Shown: positions 6,150 to 13,728 of the stretch, in pieces
Position numbering within the stretch: the first letter of the stretch is position 1
Layout of the letters: each line of letters starts with the position of its first letter
NCBI GenBank assembly: GCA_964505325.1
Contig: CAZDHT010000097.1
Coordinates: 1-16,302 of the forward strand
DNA: 16,302 nucleotides
Direction of reading: 5' to 3'
From: CAZDHT01 sp964505325
Lineage (GTDB): Bacteria > Planctomycetota > PUPC01
Notes under the pieces: generated by a model
The model's database searches: none
Seen by the model: only the letters and a program-made list of their open reading frames with translations
Told to the model about the DNA's origin: nothing
Program-made: the position numbers and the translations under genes

Positions 6150-8465
6150 ATGAATGTCAGTACGGTGATGACTCTCGCCCTCTGCCTGCTGCCGGCGCTG
6201 CCGGGCCCGCACCGCGCCGAAGCCGCGAAGAACATGTTCGCTAATCCGAGCTTCGAGTGGGGCAGGGCGTCCTGGCGCGCGGACAAGACCGGCAAGACGG
6301 AGGCCCAGTTCGTCGCGGATCGCAAAGACGCGGCGGTCGGCGAGTACAGCGCCCTGGTGACCGTGGGCGCGGCGGAGAACTGGGGCGTCCAGTTCGGGCA
6401 GTCCATCGACGCCGGCAAGCGGGGCAAGACCTATACTTTCGCCGTCTTCGCCAAGGCCGTGACAGGGCCCGTGCCCGTTCAGCTCGAGGTCGAGCGGCGC
6501 GGCAAGCCTTACGACAGGGCCGGCCGGGGCGAACGCACCATCCTCAAGCAAGGCGAGTGGACCGAGCTGCACGTGACGTTCACCGTGAAGGCCGACTTCC
6601 GCCAGGGCTGGTTCGCCTACATCAGTTGCGTCCAGCCCAACTCGCAGTTCCGCGCCGACATGTTCCGCCTGTACGAGGGCAAGTACGTCCCGTACAGGCA
6701 ACTGCGGCAAGAGGACGCCGCGCTCGGCGGCGTGAAGCTGTTGGACACCGGCAAGTCTTCGACGACTCCGCTCTCGCCGGCCGCGTTCGCGAGAAGGGCC
6801 GGTTGGATCGAGCTGCCGGAGGACAAGCTCGAGCACGCGTTCAAGGGCGACGCCGTGCTTCTGAACAACAAGCTCGCGGTCGTCCTGCGTCGGGGTGGCG
6901 GCGGAGCCGAGGTATACGCGGCCGGTCCGAAGGGTCATCGACTGCACGCCGTGCTCACACCGGTCGGCGAGACCCCGCGCGCCAACTTGTCGTCGGTGCA
7001 GGCTGTGAAGAACACCCCGAACGCCGTCAAAGTGATCGCCGCGTTCAAGGGGGCCGACGCCCGGCCGGTCCTGGTGGCCTACAAGCTGAAGATGGGCCAG
7101 CCGCTCGTCGAGACCGAGCCGCTGGGGCGCGTGACAGGGATGCGCATCGAGGCCCCGTCCCGCTTCGTGGTGCTGCCCGACTTCTTCGCTGACGACATCG
7201 TGGTGGACGCGACCGCGCTGCCCGTCACGAAGGCCTACCTGCCCAGCGAGAACTTCCTCCTGCACCTGGCCGCGGACGGCGGCGCCATCGTGATGGCCGT
7301 TCGGGACGTTCGCGGCGGCGACGCCCTGGTCACGCTGTCCGGCCAGAAGAGCAAGCGGTTGATCCGGAGCTCGGAGCTGGCTTACGGCACGAAGGGGAAG
7401 ATCTGGGTCGCGGTAATGTCGGGAACGGGGATATGGCACACGCGGGACGTCGCGGCGAACGAGGCGACCAAGGTCGTCCGGCTCAGGTGGACCGCACCCT
7501 ACCCCGCGCAGTGGCGGGTGGACTGGCGGCGAAGCGACGACCTGACCGACAGTTGGGAGATGATCGCCGAGAAGCCGCGCGGCGGCTACGTCAAGCACGG
7601 CTGGTTCGGGTCGCCCGGCCCGATCCCGGCGAACCGGCACCGGTGGACGACCGTGCTGGGGAACTTCAAGTACCCGTGCTGGGTGGACAGGACGGGGCGC
7701 GGATTCCTCCAGCCGCTGAAGCACCGCGAACTGACGTTCCTCGGCCCGGCAGTCCTCTACCCGATCAACCGCGCACAGAAGACCCCCCTCGACGTCTTCA
7801 CCGTGGTCGACATCGTGCGACAGAGCCTGGGCGTCGGCCCGTGCGAATACATCCTCGACCTGGAAGGCCAGAAGCAGCAGTACAAGGGCCGCGCCACCTG
7901 CTCCGCCCGGGACAATCTGCGGCGAATCTACTACTCCGGGAAGGTGCGGAAGAAACAAGAGCCCGAGGTCGAGGAGAACCTGCGCGAGGTGCTGATCTTC
8001 ATCAAGTACATCCGCGGGCGGATTGACGACTACGTCCGCTTCGGGCACGAGCTGCTCGCCTACCTCGCGGAACAGAAGAAGGCGCATCCCGAGCTGGCCG
8101 GGTTCGTCACGGAGATGGAGACACTGACGCGGAGAATCGACGCCCGGGTTGCGAGAAGGATCGGAAAGATCAAGACGCCGAAGTACGCCGAGCAACTCAT
8201 CGAGAGATTCCGGACCACGCTGGTCGGTTACGAGGGGCGCGACGCGTACCAGAAGTGCAAGAAGCTGACCGCAGACATCGTGGTCGTGGGCTCGAACCAG
8301 GACGAACTGGTCGGCGAGTGCCGCTGGGTGGTGAAGGCGCTTCGGCAGCGCGCGGGGATCGCGATGGCCGTCAATCCCAAGGTGGCCGGGATCGCGGCGG
8401 AAATCCGAAAGCGCACGCAGAAGATTCTGCGCAACCCGGCCTCGCACGAGGGCAGCCACCACTGA
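6150..8465 (+). CDS. Secreted protein with CenC-type carbohydrate-binding domain fused to the unknown paralogous domain (paralogue B)
   Basis: 771 residues. Residues 1 to about 26 are a signal peptide (ending PHRAEAA). Residues about 27-175 look like a CBM4/9 (CenC-type) jelly roll: NMFANPSFEWGRASW, a central GVQFGQSIDAGKRGKTYTF, and closing WFAYISC...ADMFRLYEG. From about 193 to the end the protein is paralogous to the lipoprotein at 1887-3608 (FKGDAVLLNNKLAVVLRR, RFVVLPDFFADDIVVDA, LPSENFLLHL, IWHTRDV, YPAQWRVDWRRSDDLTDSWEM, GVGPCEYILDLEG). It keeps a block at about 472-534 (HGWFG..., HRWTTVLGNFKYPCW) that the shorter paralogue lacks. The C-terminal 170 residues are helical. I recall similar conserved uncharacterised proteins in planctomycete genomes but know no function. 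Position directly after MBOAT-SGNH suggests it binds or handles the modified glycan outside the cytoplasm; this is inference. Confidence 0.82.
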   Translation: MNVSTVMTLALCLLPALPGPHRAEAAKNMFANPSFEWGRASWRADKTGKTEAQFVADRKDAAVGEYSALVTVGAAENWGVQFGQSIDAGKRGKTYTFAVFAKAVTGPVPVQLEVERRGKPYDRAGRGERTILKQGEWTELHVTFTVKADFRQGWFAYISCVQPNSQFRADMFRLYEGKYVPYRQLRQEDAALGGVKLLDTGKSSTTPLSPAAFARRAGWIELPEDKLEHAFKGDAVLLNNKLAVVLRRGGGGAEVYAAGPKGHRLHAVLTPVGETPRANLSSVQAVKNTPNAVKVIAAFKGADARPVLVAYKLKMGQPLVETEPLGRVTGMRIEAPSRFVVLPDFFADDIVVDATALPVTKAYLPSENFLLHLAADGGAIVMAVRDVRGGDALVTLSGQKSKRLIRSSELAYGTKGKIWVAVMSGTGIWHTRDVAANEATKVVRLRWTAPYPAQWRVDWRRSDDLTDSWEMIAEKPRGGYVKHGWFGSPGPIPANRHRWTTVLGNFKYPCWVDRTGRGFLQPLKHRELTFLGPAVLYPINRAQKTPLDVFTVVDIVRQSLGVGPCEYILDLEGQKQQYKGRATCSARDNLRRIYYSGKVRKKQEPEVEENLREVLIFIKYIRGRIDDYVRFGHELLAYLAEQKKAHPELAGFVTEMETLTRRIDARVARRIGKIKTPKYAEQLIERFRTTLVGYEGRDAYQKCKKLTADIVVVGSNQDELVGECRWVVKALRQRAGIAMAVNPKVAGIAAEIRKRTQKILRNPASHEGSHH

Positions 8466-8492
8466 CGGTCTCCACGCGGAGAGGCAACCCGA

Positions 8493-9335
8493 ATGAGGAG
8501 AATGATCGGGGCCTTCCTGACCGGCCTTGCCCTGGCTCTGGCGATGGCCGGCTGCGGCGCCGAGCAACCCGAAAACGGCGGCCCGAAGCCCGAGGAAATC
8601 ACCACCAAGACCGGCCTCAAGATGGTCCTCCTGCCCGCGGGCGAGTTCATCATGGGGGATGACCGAGGGCCCGAGGACGAACGTCCCGCCCACCGCGTGA
8701 AGCTCGACGCCTTCTACATCGACAAGTATGAGGTCACGCAGGCGTCCTACCAGAGCTTGGTGGGCAGGAACCCGTCCAAGATCAAAGACCCCCGCAAGGC
8801 GGTGGAGCAGGTCAGTTGGTTCGACGCCGTCAAGTACTGCAACATGCGTTCCGTGAGGGAGGGCCTGAAACCCTGCTACGACCTCAAGAGGCAGCGGTGC
8901 AATTTCACGGCCGGCGGCTACCGCCTGCCCACCGAGGCGGAATGGGAATACGCCTGCCGCGCCGGAACGACCACGCGGTACTCGTTCGGCAACGACGCGT
9001 CCAGACTGGGGCTGTACGGCTGGTTCAAGGAGAACGCCGGGAAGACCCTTCATGCGGTCGGCGAGAAGAGGCCGAACGCCTGGGATCTGCACGATATGCA
9101 CGGAAACGTGTGGGAGTGGTGCCACGACGCCTACGGCAAGACGTACTACTCGAGCAGCCCGGCGACGAACCCCCGCGGCCCCGGGCAAGGCGACAAGCGA
9201 GTCCTCCGCGGCGGCGCCTGGCGCAGCAGCCTGGAGAACTGCACGTCCACCACCCGCTTCGACGAATCGCCCGGCTTCGCCGACGCCTGCTTCCCGGACC
9301 TCTACGGCCTTCGTTGCGTCAGGAAAGCCGACTAG
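8493..9335 (+). CDS. SUMF1/formylglycine-generating-enzyme-like domain lipoprotein, probably not a true FGE
   Basis: 280 residues; ATG 8493 has GGAGAGG at 8478-8484. The signal peptide ends in a good lipobox (LAMAGC, Cys21), so the protein is lipid-anchored. Residues 41-278 cover the whole SUMF1/FGE fold: GLKMVLLPAGEFIMG (41-55), YIDKYEVTQASY, VEQVSWFDAVKYCN, YRLPTEAEWEYACRAGT (from 143), MHGNVWEWCHDAYG (from 202), VLRGGAWRSS and GLRCV at the end. True FGEs use two active-site cysteines (Cys336/Cys341 in human SUMF1). Aligning the GGA/GGS motif puts Ser245 at the first and Cys250 at the second, so the catalytic and copper-binding pair is incomplete. No sulfatase is encoded here. A non-catalytic or different role is therefore likely. 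It is 27 bp after paralogue B, the apparent last gene of the operon. Confidence 0.88.
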   Translation: MRRMIGAFLTGLALALAMAGCGAEQPENGGPKPEEITTKTGLKMVLLPAGEFIMGDDRGPEDERPAHRVKLDAFYIDKYEVTQASYQSLVGRNPSKIKDPRKAVEQVSWFDAVKYCNMRSVREGLKPCYDLKRQRCNFTAGGYRLPTEAEWEYACRAGTTTRYSFGNDASRLGLYGWFKENAGKTLHAVGEKRPNAWDLHDMHGNVWEWCHDAYGKTYYSSSPATNPRGPGQGDKRVLRGGAWRSSLENCTSTTRFDESPGFADACFPDLYGLRCVRKAD

Positions 9336-9361
9336 CGGACGGTCCTCGCGCCCGCCGTTCG
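9336..9361 (+). terminator. Weak hairpin after the SUMF1-like gene
   Basis: CGGACGG (9336-9342) can pair with CCGTTCG (9355-9361), a 7-bp stem with one G-U and a 12-nt loop, right after the stop codon. There is no following T tract, so intrinsic termination is doubtful. Confidence 0.2.
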
Positions 9362-9422
9362 GAGGAAGAGGAGACGGCCGATTCGTTTTCATCTGGCGGC
9401 CATTCCCCGGCTCACGCGCCGT

Positions 9423-9450
9423 TTGATTCGGTCGCAGCGAGTGGTACAAT
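9423..9450 (+). promoter_or_regulatory. Putative sigma-70-type promoter for the GH123-like gene run
   Basis: TTGATT (9423-9428, four of six) and TACAAT (9445-9450, five of six) are separated by 16 nt. Transcription would start near 9457. This indicates that the hydrolase-propeller genes form their own unit. Confidence 0.55.
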
Positions 9451-9548
9451 CCAGGCAACCGGCCGGTCCAACGATGCCGAGATCAGAGCTGCAGGTCCGT
9501 TCGCGGGAAATCGGGCAACCGTTCCGCGCGGCGAAGGGAAGACGTGCG

Positions 9549-9569
9549 ATGAGAAGGGGGACCGGATGA
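9549..9569 (+). other. Six-codon mini-ORF overlapping the start of the GH123-like gene
   Basis: ATG at 9549 opens a frame coding MRRGTG and stops at TGA 9567-9569, which overlaps the ATG at 9566 as ATGA. The mini-ORF also contains the AAGGGGG ribosome site of the main gene. It could couple or dampen initiation, but may be chance. Confidence 0.25.
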
Positions 9570-12500
9570 GCTACCGTTGTCTCCTTCCCCTATGCCTGCT
9601 GTTGGCGCTGGGCTCGTCGGCCGCGGCGGCGGAACAGGGAAAGCTCATCCTCGACGAAAGCGCCTACTGGCACTACTACGTCCAGTTCGGGCTGGATCGG
9701 CTCGACCCCGCCGCTCTTCGATCTGAGGGGGAGCAGATCCTGGGCAAGACCGGCATGCAAGTCCTCAGAAAGCGGTGCAAGCCGAATCTTACCGGATCGC
9801 CCGCCCCCGTCGACTGGCGTGATGACGCCCGGGTGTGGTTCTCGGCCGGCCAAGGTGACAGCCGCGCCGCCGCGAGACACAGCTACTCGCCCGCGCCGCC
9901 CGCCGATTGGATGAAGCCCGGCTTCAGGACGACCCGATGGAGCCGGCAACGACTGCCGCTCATGGTCGGCAATTTCCTTCGCGGCGCCAACATGCATGGC
10001 GACAAAGACATGCAGCAGCTTCGCGTACGCCGAGCCTGCTTCCGGACCGGCTTCGTTGTTCCGGACCTGGCGCGGGCCGGGGACCTCGTGCTGAACGTGA
10101 GCTTTCGCGGCGGGGCGAGGGTGTTCCTCAACGGCGAGGAGATCGCCCGCGCCGGTCTGCCCCGAGGCGACCGGAAACAGGACGCGGTGGCGGACCCGTA
10201 CCCGAAAGAGGCCTACCTCTGCCTGGAGGGCGAGGTCCCGAAATACAACTGGCAGAAGGATCTCCGGTACATCGGTATCTCCTACTGCGAAGACCTGCCC
10301 GGCCGGTTCGAGGACGGCGCCGCGATCTTCACACGGAACCGGAAATGGACCGCCGACGAACGCAGGCAGAAGTGGTGGAGCAGCCGGGGCACGTCTCGCT
10401 TCTCGGGGTACTTCGGCGGCTGGACGACGATCAGCCGGAAGGGATTCGACCGCATCACCAGACTGCGCAACCGCACCATCGGGCCGTTGACGTTCCCCAA
10501 GCGGCTGCTGCGCCGAGGCCCGAACGTCCTGGCGGTGGAGGTGGTCGCCGCCAACATCCATCCCATCGTGCTCTTCTCGAAGAAAGGAACCCGGTTCCGG
10601 GGCGGGAATTGGGGCGAGGGATTCCAACGGGTAATGTACTGGTCGCACTGCCGCCTGCTCGAACTGCGCCTGCGGAACGTCGCCGGGGCCGTTCCTGCGG
10701 CGACGGCGCGTCCGGCCGGCGTACAGGTGTGGGTGGAGGACGTGCACCGGCGCTGCTACTCTCCCGACTTCGGTCAGCGCGGCGCGGTCTCCGGCACGGT
10801 CCGGTTCGTCGGCGCCAACAACGGCACGTTTGGCGCACAGATCGTCGTGGGAACCGATCGGGAAGTGGCGGGCGTCAGGGCAACCCCGAGTGAGCTTCGG
10901 GGGACGGGCGGGGCGGCCATTCCCGCGTCGGCCGTGCGCGTTTCGTACTTCGTCCCGCATCCCGCCGACAAGCTGGTGAAACTGGGGCAAATCCGCAACA
11001 TGGTCGAGGACCGGAAGAATCCCCTCTGCCCGCCTGCGGAGCAGGCCGTGATCCGCTTCGGCGGCGCCGAGGCCCTGCGCCGGCGCCTGCCCAGGGAGAG
11101 GCGCCTTGAAATCCTCAAGCGCCTCAGCTTCTTCGATCATCTGAGCCCGCTTCCGCCGAAGCGGGTTTTGGCAAACACATGCCGGCCGATCTGGCTGTCA
11201 CTCAAGGTCCCCGCGGATGCGGCGCCGGGTGAGTACAAGGGCTCTGTAAGAGTGGAGGCCCAGGGGATGGAGCCCGTCGTCCTGCCGGTGGAAGCGAGGA
11301 TCATCGGCTGGATGGTGCCGTCGCCCGCGCACTTCCAGACGTTCATGGGCCTGGAGCAGTCGCCGTATGGCGTCGCCAGACAATACGCCGCCCAGCTCTG
11401 GTCGGACGAACACTTCAGGCTGATCGACGCCTCGTTCCGCCAGTTGGCGCGGACAGGCACGGACATGGTATTCATCCCCGTGCTCCAGCACATGGAGTTC
11501 GGGAACTTCGACGACGTGCCGATCAAATGGGCCCGCACGAAGAACGGCGTGCTGCGCTTCGACTACGCCATCCTCGACCGATATCTGGACGTCGCGATCA
11601 AACACCTGGGCGTGCCGCGCGTGCTGTGCTTCTGCGTGATGCACGGCGCCGACCGGTTCGGGCCGGGCAGCAAGATGAAGCCGACCGTGCCGGTCCTTGA
11701 CCAAGCGGCCGGCAAGACCGAGGTGCTGGATCTGGGGAGCAACGTCCCCGGCAGCCGCGAGAACTGGAAAGCGTTCGTAATGGCGCTCCACGCGCACCTG
11801 AAGGCCAGAGACCTGGACCGGTCGCTCTACTGGGGTTTCGGCTGGGACGGGTCGGCGGACCCGCAGTTGATCCCGCTGCTCGCGGAGTTCCTGCCCGGCG
11901 TCACGTGGGCGAAGGGCTGCCACTCCGGATACCCGCGCGGGGCTTGGGGCTGTGTCTCAAACTCCCTGGGCTCGGCGCTGACGGAAAAGAGCGCGCAGGG
12001 CTGGAAGAACCCGCTGATCTACTTGCTTTGCCCACGGTCGGGCAGCACCATTCTCAGCAGCAACGGTCATTCCCCGCCGTTCAGTTACCGGGTCATGGTG
12101 GACCGGGCGCTGGTGGCGGGCCGCAACGGGCTCGGCCGGCTCGGCGCCGACTACTGGGCGGACATCTACTTCGCCGGCTACAAGGGCTCATTGAGCGGCG
12201 GCATTGCCGGGATGCCGTGCAGCAACCTGCTTTATCCCGGCGCGAACGGCGCCGAATCCAGCGCCCGGTACGAGGCCCTGCTCGAAGGCGTCCAGGAGAC
12301 GGAAGCCCGGATCTACATCGAGCAGGCGCTCGACAGAAGCCTGCTGCCTGACGAACTGGCGAAGCGCGCCAGGGACGTGCTGTTCAGACACAACCAGGAG
12401 ACGCTCTTCATTTCCCCGGGGCGCATCGGCGTGCAGGTCCACGAGTACAGTTCCGGCTGGCAGGCGAGGTCCCGGCGGCTGTTCGAGATGGCCGCCGAGG

Positions 12501-13699
12501 TCGCCCGAGCGGCCGGGTTTGATGTGGACCGGAACAAGATCTCCGTGTCGCTCGAGGCCCGCCGCAAGACCCGCGTCCCTCTCACGCTGCGCAACTGGGG
12601 CGTGAAGGAGCGGCGCTGGAAGGCCGCCGCTGACGCGAACTGGATCGCGCTGGAACAGACCGGCGGCAGGCTCCTCGGGCAGAGGACCCTTCACCTCACG
12701 CTGGATACCACCAAGCTCGCCCCGGAGACCGCCGCCAGCGGCAAAGTCACGGTGACCGACGCCGGGACGGGCAAGACGTTCCCGGTCGAGATCGCTGCCA
12801 AGGTCGGGCCGGTGTTTCGCTTCTGCGCGCCGGCGGCGTATGACCCGCTGGGCAAATCTGGGCACGCGGCGTCGTGGCATCCGCGGCAGATCGGGAACTG
12901 GCCGACGTACAACGTGACGGTCGGCGGCTCGGAGACGCGCGACTTCCCGCTGGCGAACCTGTCCGGCACGGAGCTGGCGTGGACAATCAAGAGCCCGGCG
13001 CCGTGGATCAAGGCCGTGCCGAGCTCGGGCAAGCTGGCCGCCGGATTGCGCACGTCGGTCAAGGTCACAGTGACGCCGCCGGACAAGACTGCGGCCACGC
13101 GGGCGCCAACGCTGACCGTCTCGGAAGCCGGCGGTTCGGCGCGGCAGCACGTGAAGCTGGTCGTGCACGTGATCCCTGCGTACCAGATGCCCGCATTGCC
13201 CAAGGGCGACACCGTCGAACTCAAGGACGTGCCCAGGGCTCGGGTGCGGTCGCACAAATCGCGGGCGTATTGGTACGGCTCGTCGAGCAAGGCACGGGCC
13301 GACTTCGGGCCGCGGTTCGGGCCGATCACGAACTTGAATATCAACGTGCCCGCGACGACCCTCAGCGGCGGGATCGCGCAGGAGACCGTCTACAACCTGG
13401 AGGGCAGCGGCTTTGCGGCGTTTTCGGCCACGGTGCGAGTCAACCGGCGGCACCGCAAGCCGTCGCTCACCGGCGAGCACAAGGCGAGGGTGAACTTCGA
13501 GATCCACGCCGACGGCAAGCTGGCCGCCCAGTCCGGCCTGATGACGCCGTACGACCCGGCCCGGCTGCTCGTCGTCACCGGCCTGAAGCACGCGAAGCGG
13601 CTCAGGCTTTTCGTCCGGTTCGATCGTCCCGAGGCGTCCAACCACGGGCGGCGCGTGATCATCCACTGGGCGGAACCGCGCTTCTACAAAGCCGAGTGA
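9566..13699 (+). CDS. Large secreted multidomain glycoside hydrolase-like protein (GH123/DUF4091 type) with BACON-like and NPCBM-like modules
   Basis: ATG 9566, with AAGGGGG 5 nt upstream, gives 1377 residues. The frame is open further upstream (to about 8816), but only this start gives a signal peptide (MSYRCLLPLCLLLALGSSAAAA). Residues about 150-375 look like a galactose-binding-like sandwich (GGARVFLNGEEIARAGLP, LLRRGPNVLAVEVVA). About 540-580 is the beta-domain typical of GH123/DUF4091 (SLKVPADAAPGEYKGSVRV), and about 589-980 the catalytic-barrel region. GH123 enzymes use an adjacent Asp-Glu pair; the likely equivalent here is FGWDGSAD, Asp761-Gly762, so the acid/base Glu appears missing. 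Two BACON-like repeats follow (about 1000-1076 and 1126-1200), then an NPCBM-like domain (about 1211-1377: IHADGKLAAQSGLM, ending HWAEPRF). It probably binds or trims a glycan outside the cell; activity is uncertain. Confidence 0.8.
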   Translation: MSYRCLLPLCLLLALGSSAAAAEQGKLILDESAYWHYYVQFGLDRLDPAALRSEGEQILGKTGMQVLRKRCKPNLTGSPAPVDWRDDARVWFSAGQGDSRAAARHSYSPAPPADWMKPGFRTTRWSRQRLPLMVGNFLRGANMHGDKDMQQLRVRRACFRTGFVVPDLARAGDLVLNVSFRGGARVFLNGEEIARAGLPRGDRKQDAVADPYPKEAYLCLEGEVPKYNWQKDLRYIGISYCEDLPGRFEDGAAIFTRNRKWTADERRQKWWSSRGTSRFSGYFGGWTTISRKGFDRITRLRNRTIGPLTFPKRLLRRGPNVLAVEVVAANIHPIVLFSKKGTRFRGGNWGEGFQRVMYWSHCRLLELRLRNVAGAVPAATARPAGVQVWVEDVHRRCYSPDFGQRGAVSGTVRFVGANNGTFGAQIVVGTDREVAGVRATPSELRGTGGAAIPASAVRVSYFVPHPADKLVKLGQIRNMVEDRKNPLCPPAEQAVIRFGGAEALRRRLPRERRLEILKRLSFFDHLSPLPPKRVLANTCRPIWLSLKVPADAAPGEYKGSVRVEAQGMEPVVLPVEARIIGWMVPSPAHFQTFMGLEQSPYGVARQYAAQLWSDEHFRLIDASFRQLARTGTDMVFIPVLQHMEFGNFDDVPIKWARTKNGVLRFDYAILDRYLDVAIKHLGVPRVLCFCVMHGADRFGPGSKMKPTVPVLDQAAGKTEVLDLGSNVPGSRENWKAFVMALHAHLKARDLDRSLYWGFGWDGSADPQLIPLLAEFLPGVTWAKGCHSGYPRGAWGCVSNSLGSALTEKSAQGWKNPLIYLLCPRSGSTILSSNGHSPPFSYRVMVDRALVAGRNGLGRLGADYWADIYFAGYKGSLSGGIAGMPCSNLLYPGANGAESSARYEALLEGVQETEARIYIEQALDRSLLPDELAKRARDVLFRHNQETLFISPGRIGVQVHEYSSGWQARSRRLFEMAAEVARAAGFDVDRNKISVSLEARRKTRVPLTLRNWGVKERRWKAAADANWIALEQTGGRLLGQRTLHLTLDTTKLAPETAASGKVTVTDAGTGKTFPVEIAAKVGPVFRFCAPAAYDPLGKSGHAASWHPRQIGNWPTYNVTVGGSETRDFPLANLSGTELAWTIKSPAPWIKAVPSSGKLAAGLRTSVKVTVTPPDKTAATRAPTLTVSEAGGSARQHVKLVVHVIPAYQMPALPKGDTVELKDVPRARVRSHKSRAYWYGSSSKARADFGPRFGPITNLNINVPATTLSGGIAQETVYNLEGSGFAAFSATVRVNRRHRKPSLTGEHKARVNFEIHADGKLAAQSGLMTPYDPARLLVVTGLKHAKRLRLFVRFDRPEASNHGRRVIIHWAEPRFYKAE

Positions 13700-13714
13700 G
13701 CGCGCGTATGGAAA

Positions 13715-13720
13715 AAGGAG
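13715..13720 (+). promoter_or_regulatory. Shine-Dalgarno AAGGAG deciding a GTG start
   Basis: AAGGAG ends 8 nt before GTG 13729. It lies downstream of the alternative ATG at 13708, so that ATG cannot use it. This is the main reason for placing the start at the GTG. Confidence 0.75.
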
Positions 13721-13728
13721 TACCCGGA

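Larger units (their letters stand above)
9336..9565. other. Intergenic spacer between the two plus-strand gene runs
   Basis: This 230-bp spacer breaks the tight packing of the genes before it. It holds the weak hairpin, a promoter candidate around 9423-9450, a leader of about 110 nt and a six-codon mini-ORF. I see no other convincing coding or RNA element. Confidence 0.6.

Noticed and set aside
8493..9335. Genuine formylglycine-generating enzyme acting on sulfatases
   Set aside because: One active-site cysteine is replaced by Ser245 and no sulfatase gene is present in the window.
5013..9458. A 1481-codon open frame on the minus strand across five genes
   Set aside because: It is antisense to MBOAT, SGNH, paralogue B and SUMF1-like genes with clear family motifs. 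Long antisense frames arise from strong G/C third-position bias; its translation is Pro/Arg/Val/His-rich with no domain or signal peptide.
8816..9565. Extension of the GH123-like gene frame 250 codons upstream into the SUMF1-like gene
   Set aside because: It overlaps a well-supported gene in another frame and lacks the signal peptide and RBS found at ATG 9566.
13708..13728. ATG at 13708 as start of the kelch-like gene
   Set aside because: The good AAGGAG lies after this ATG and 8 nt before GTG 13729, which also begins the signal peptide directly.
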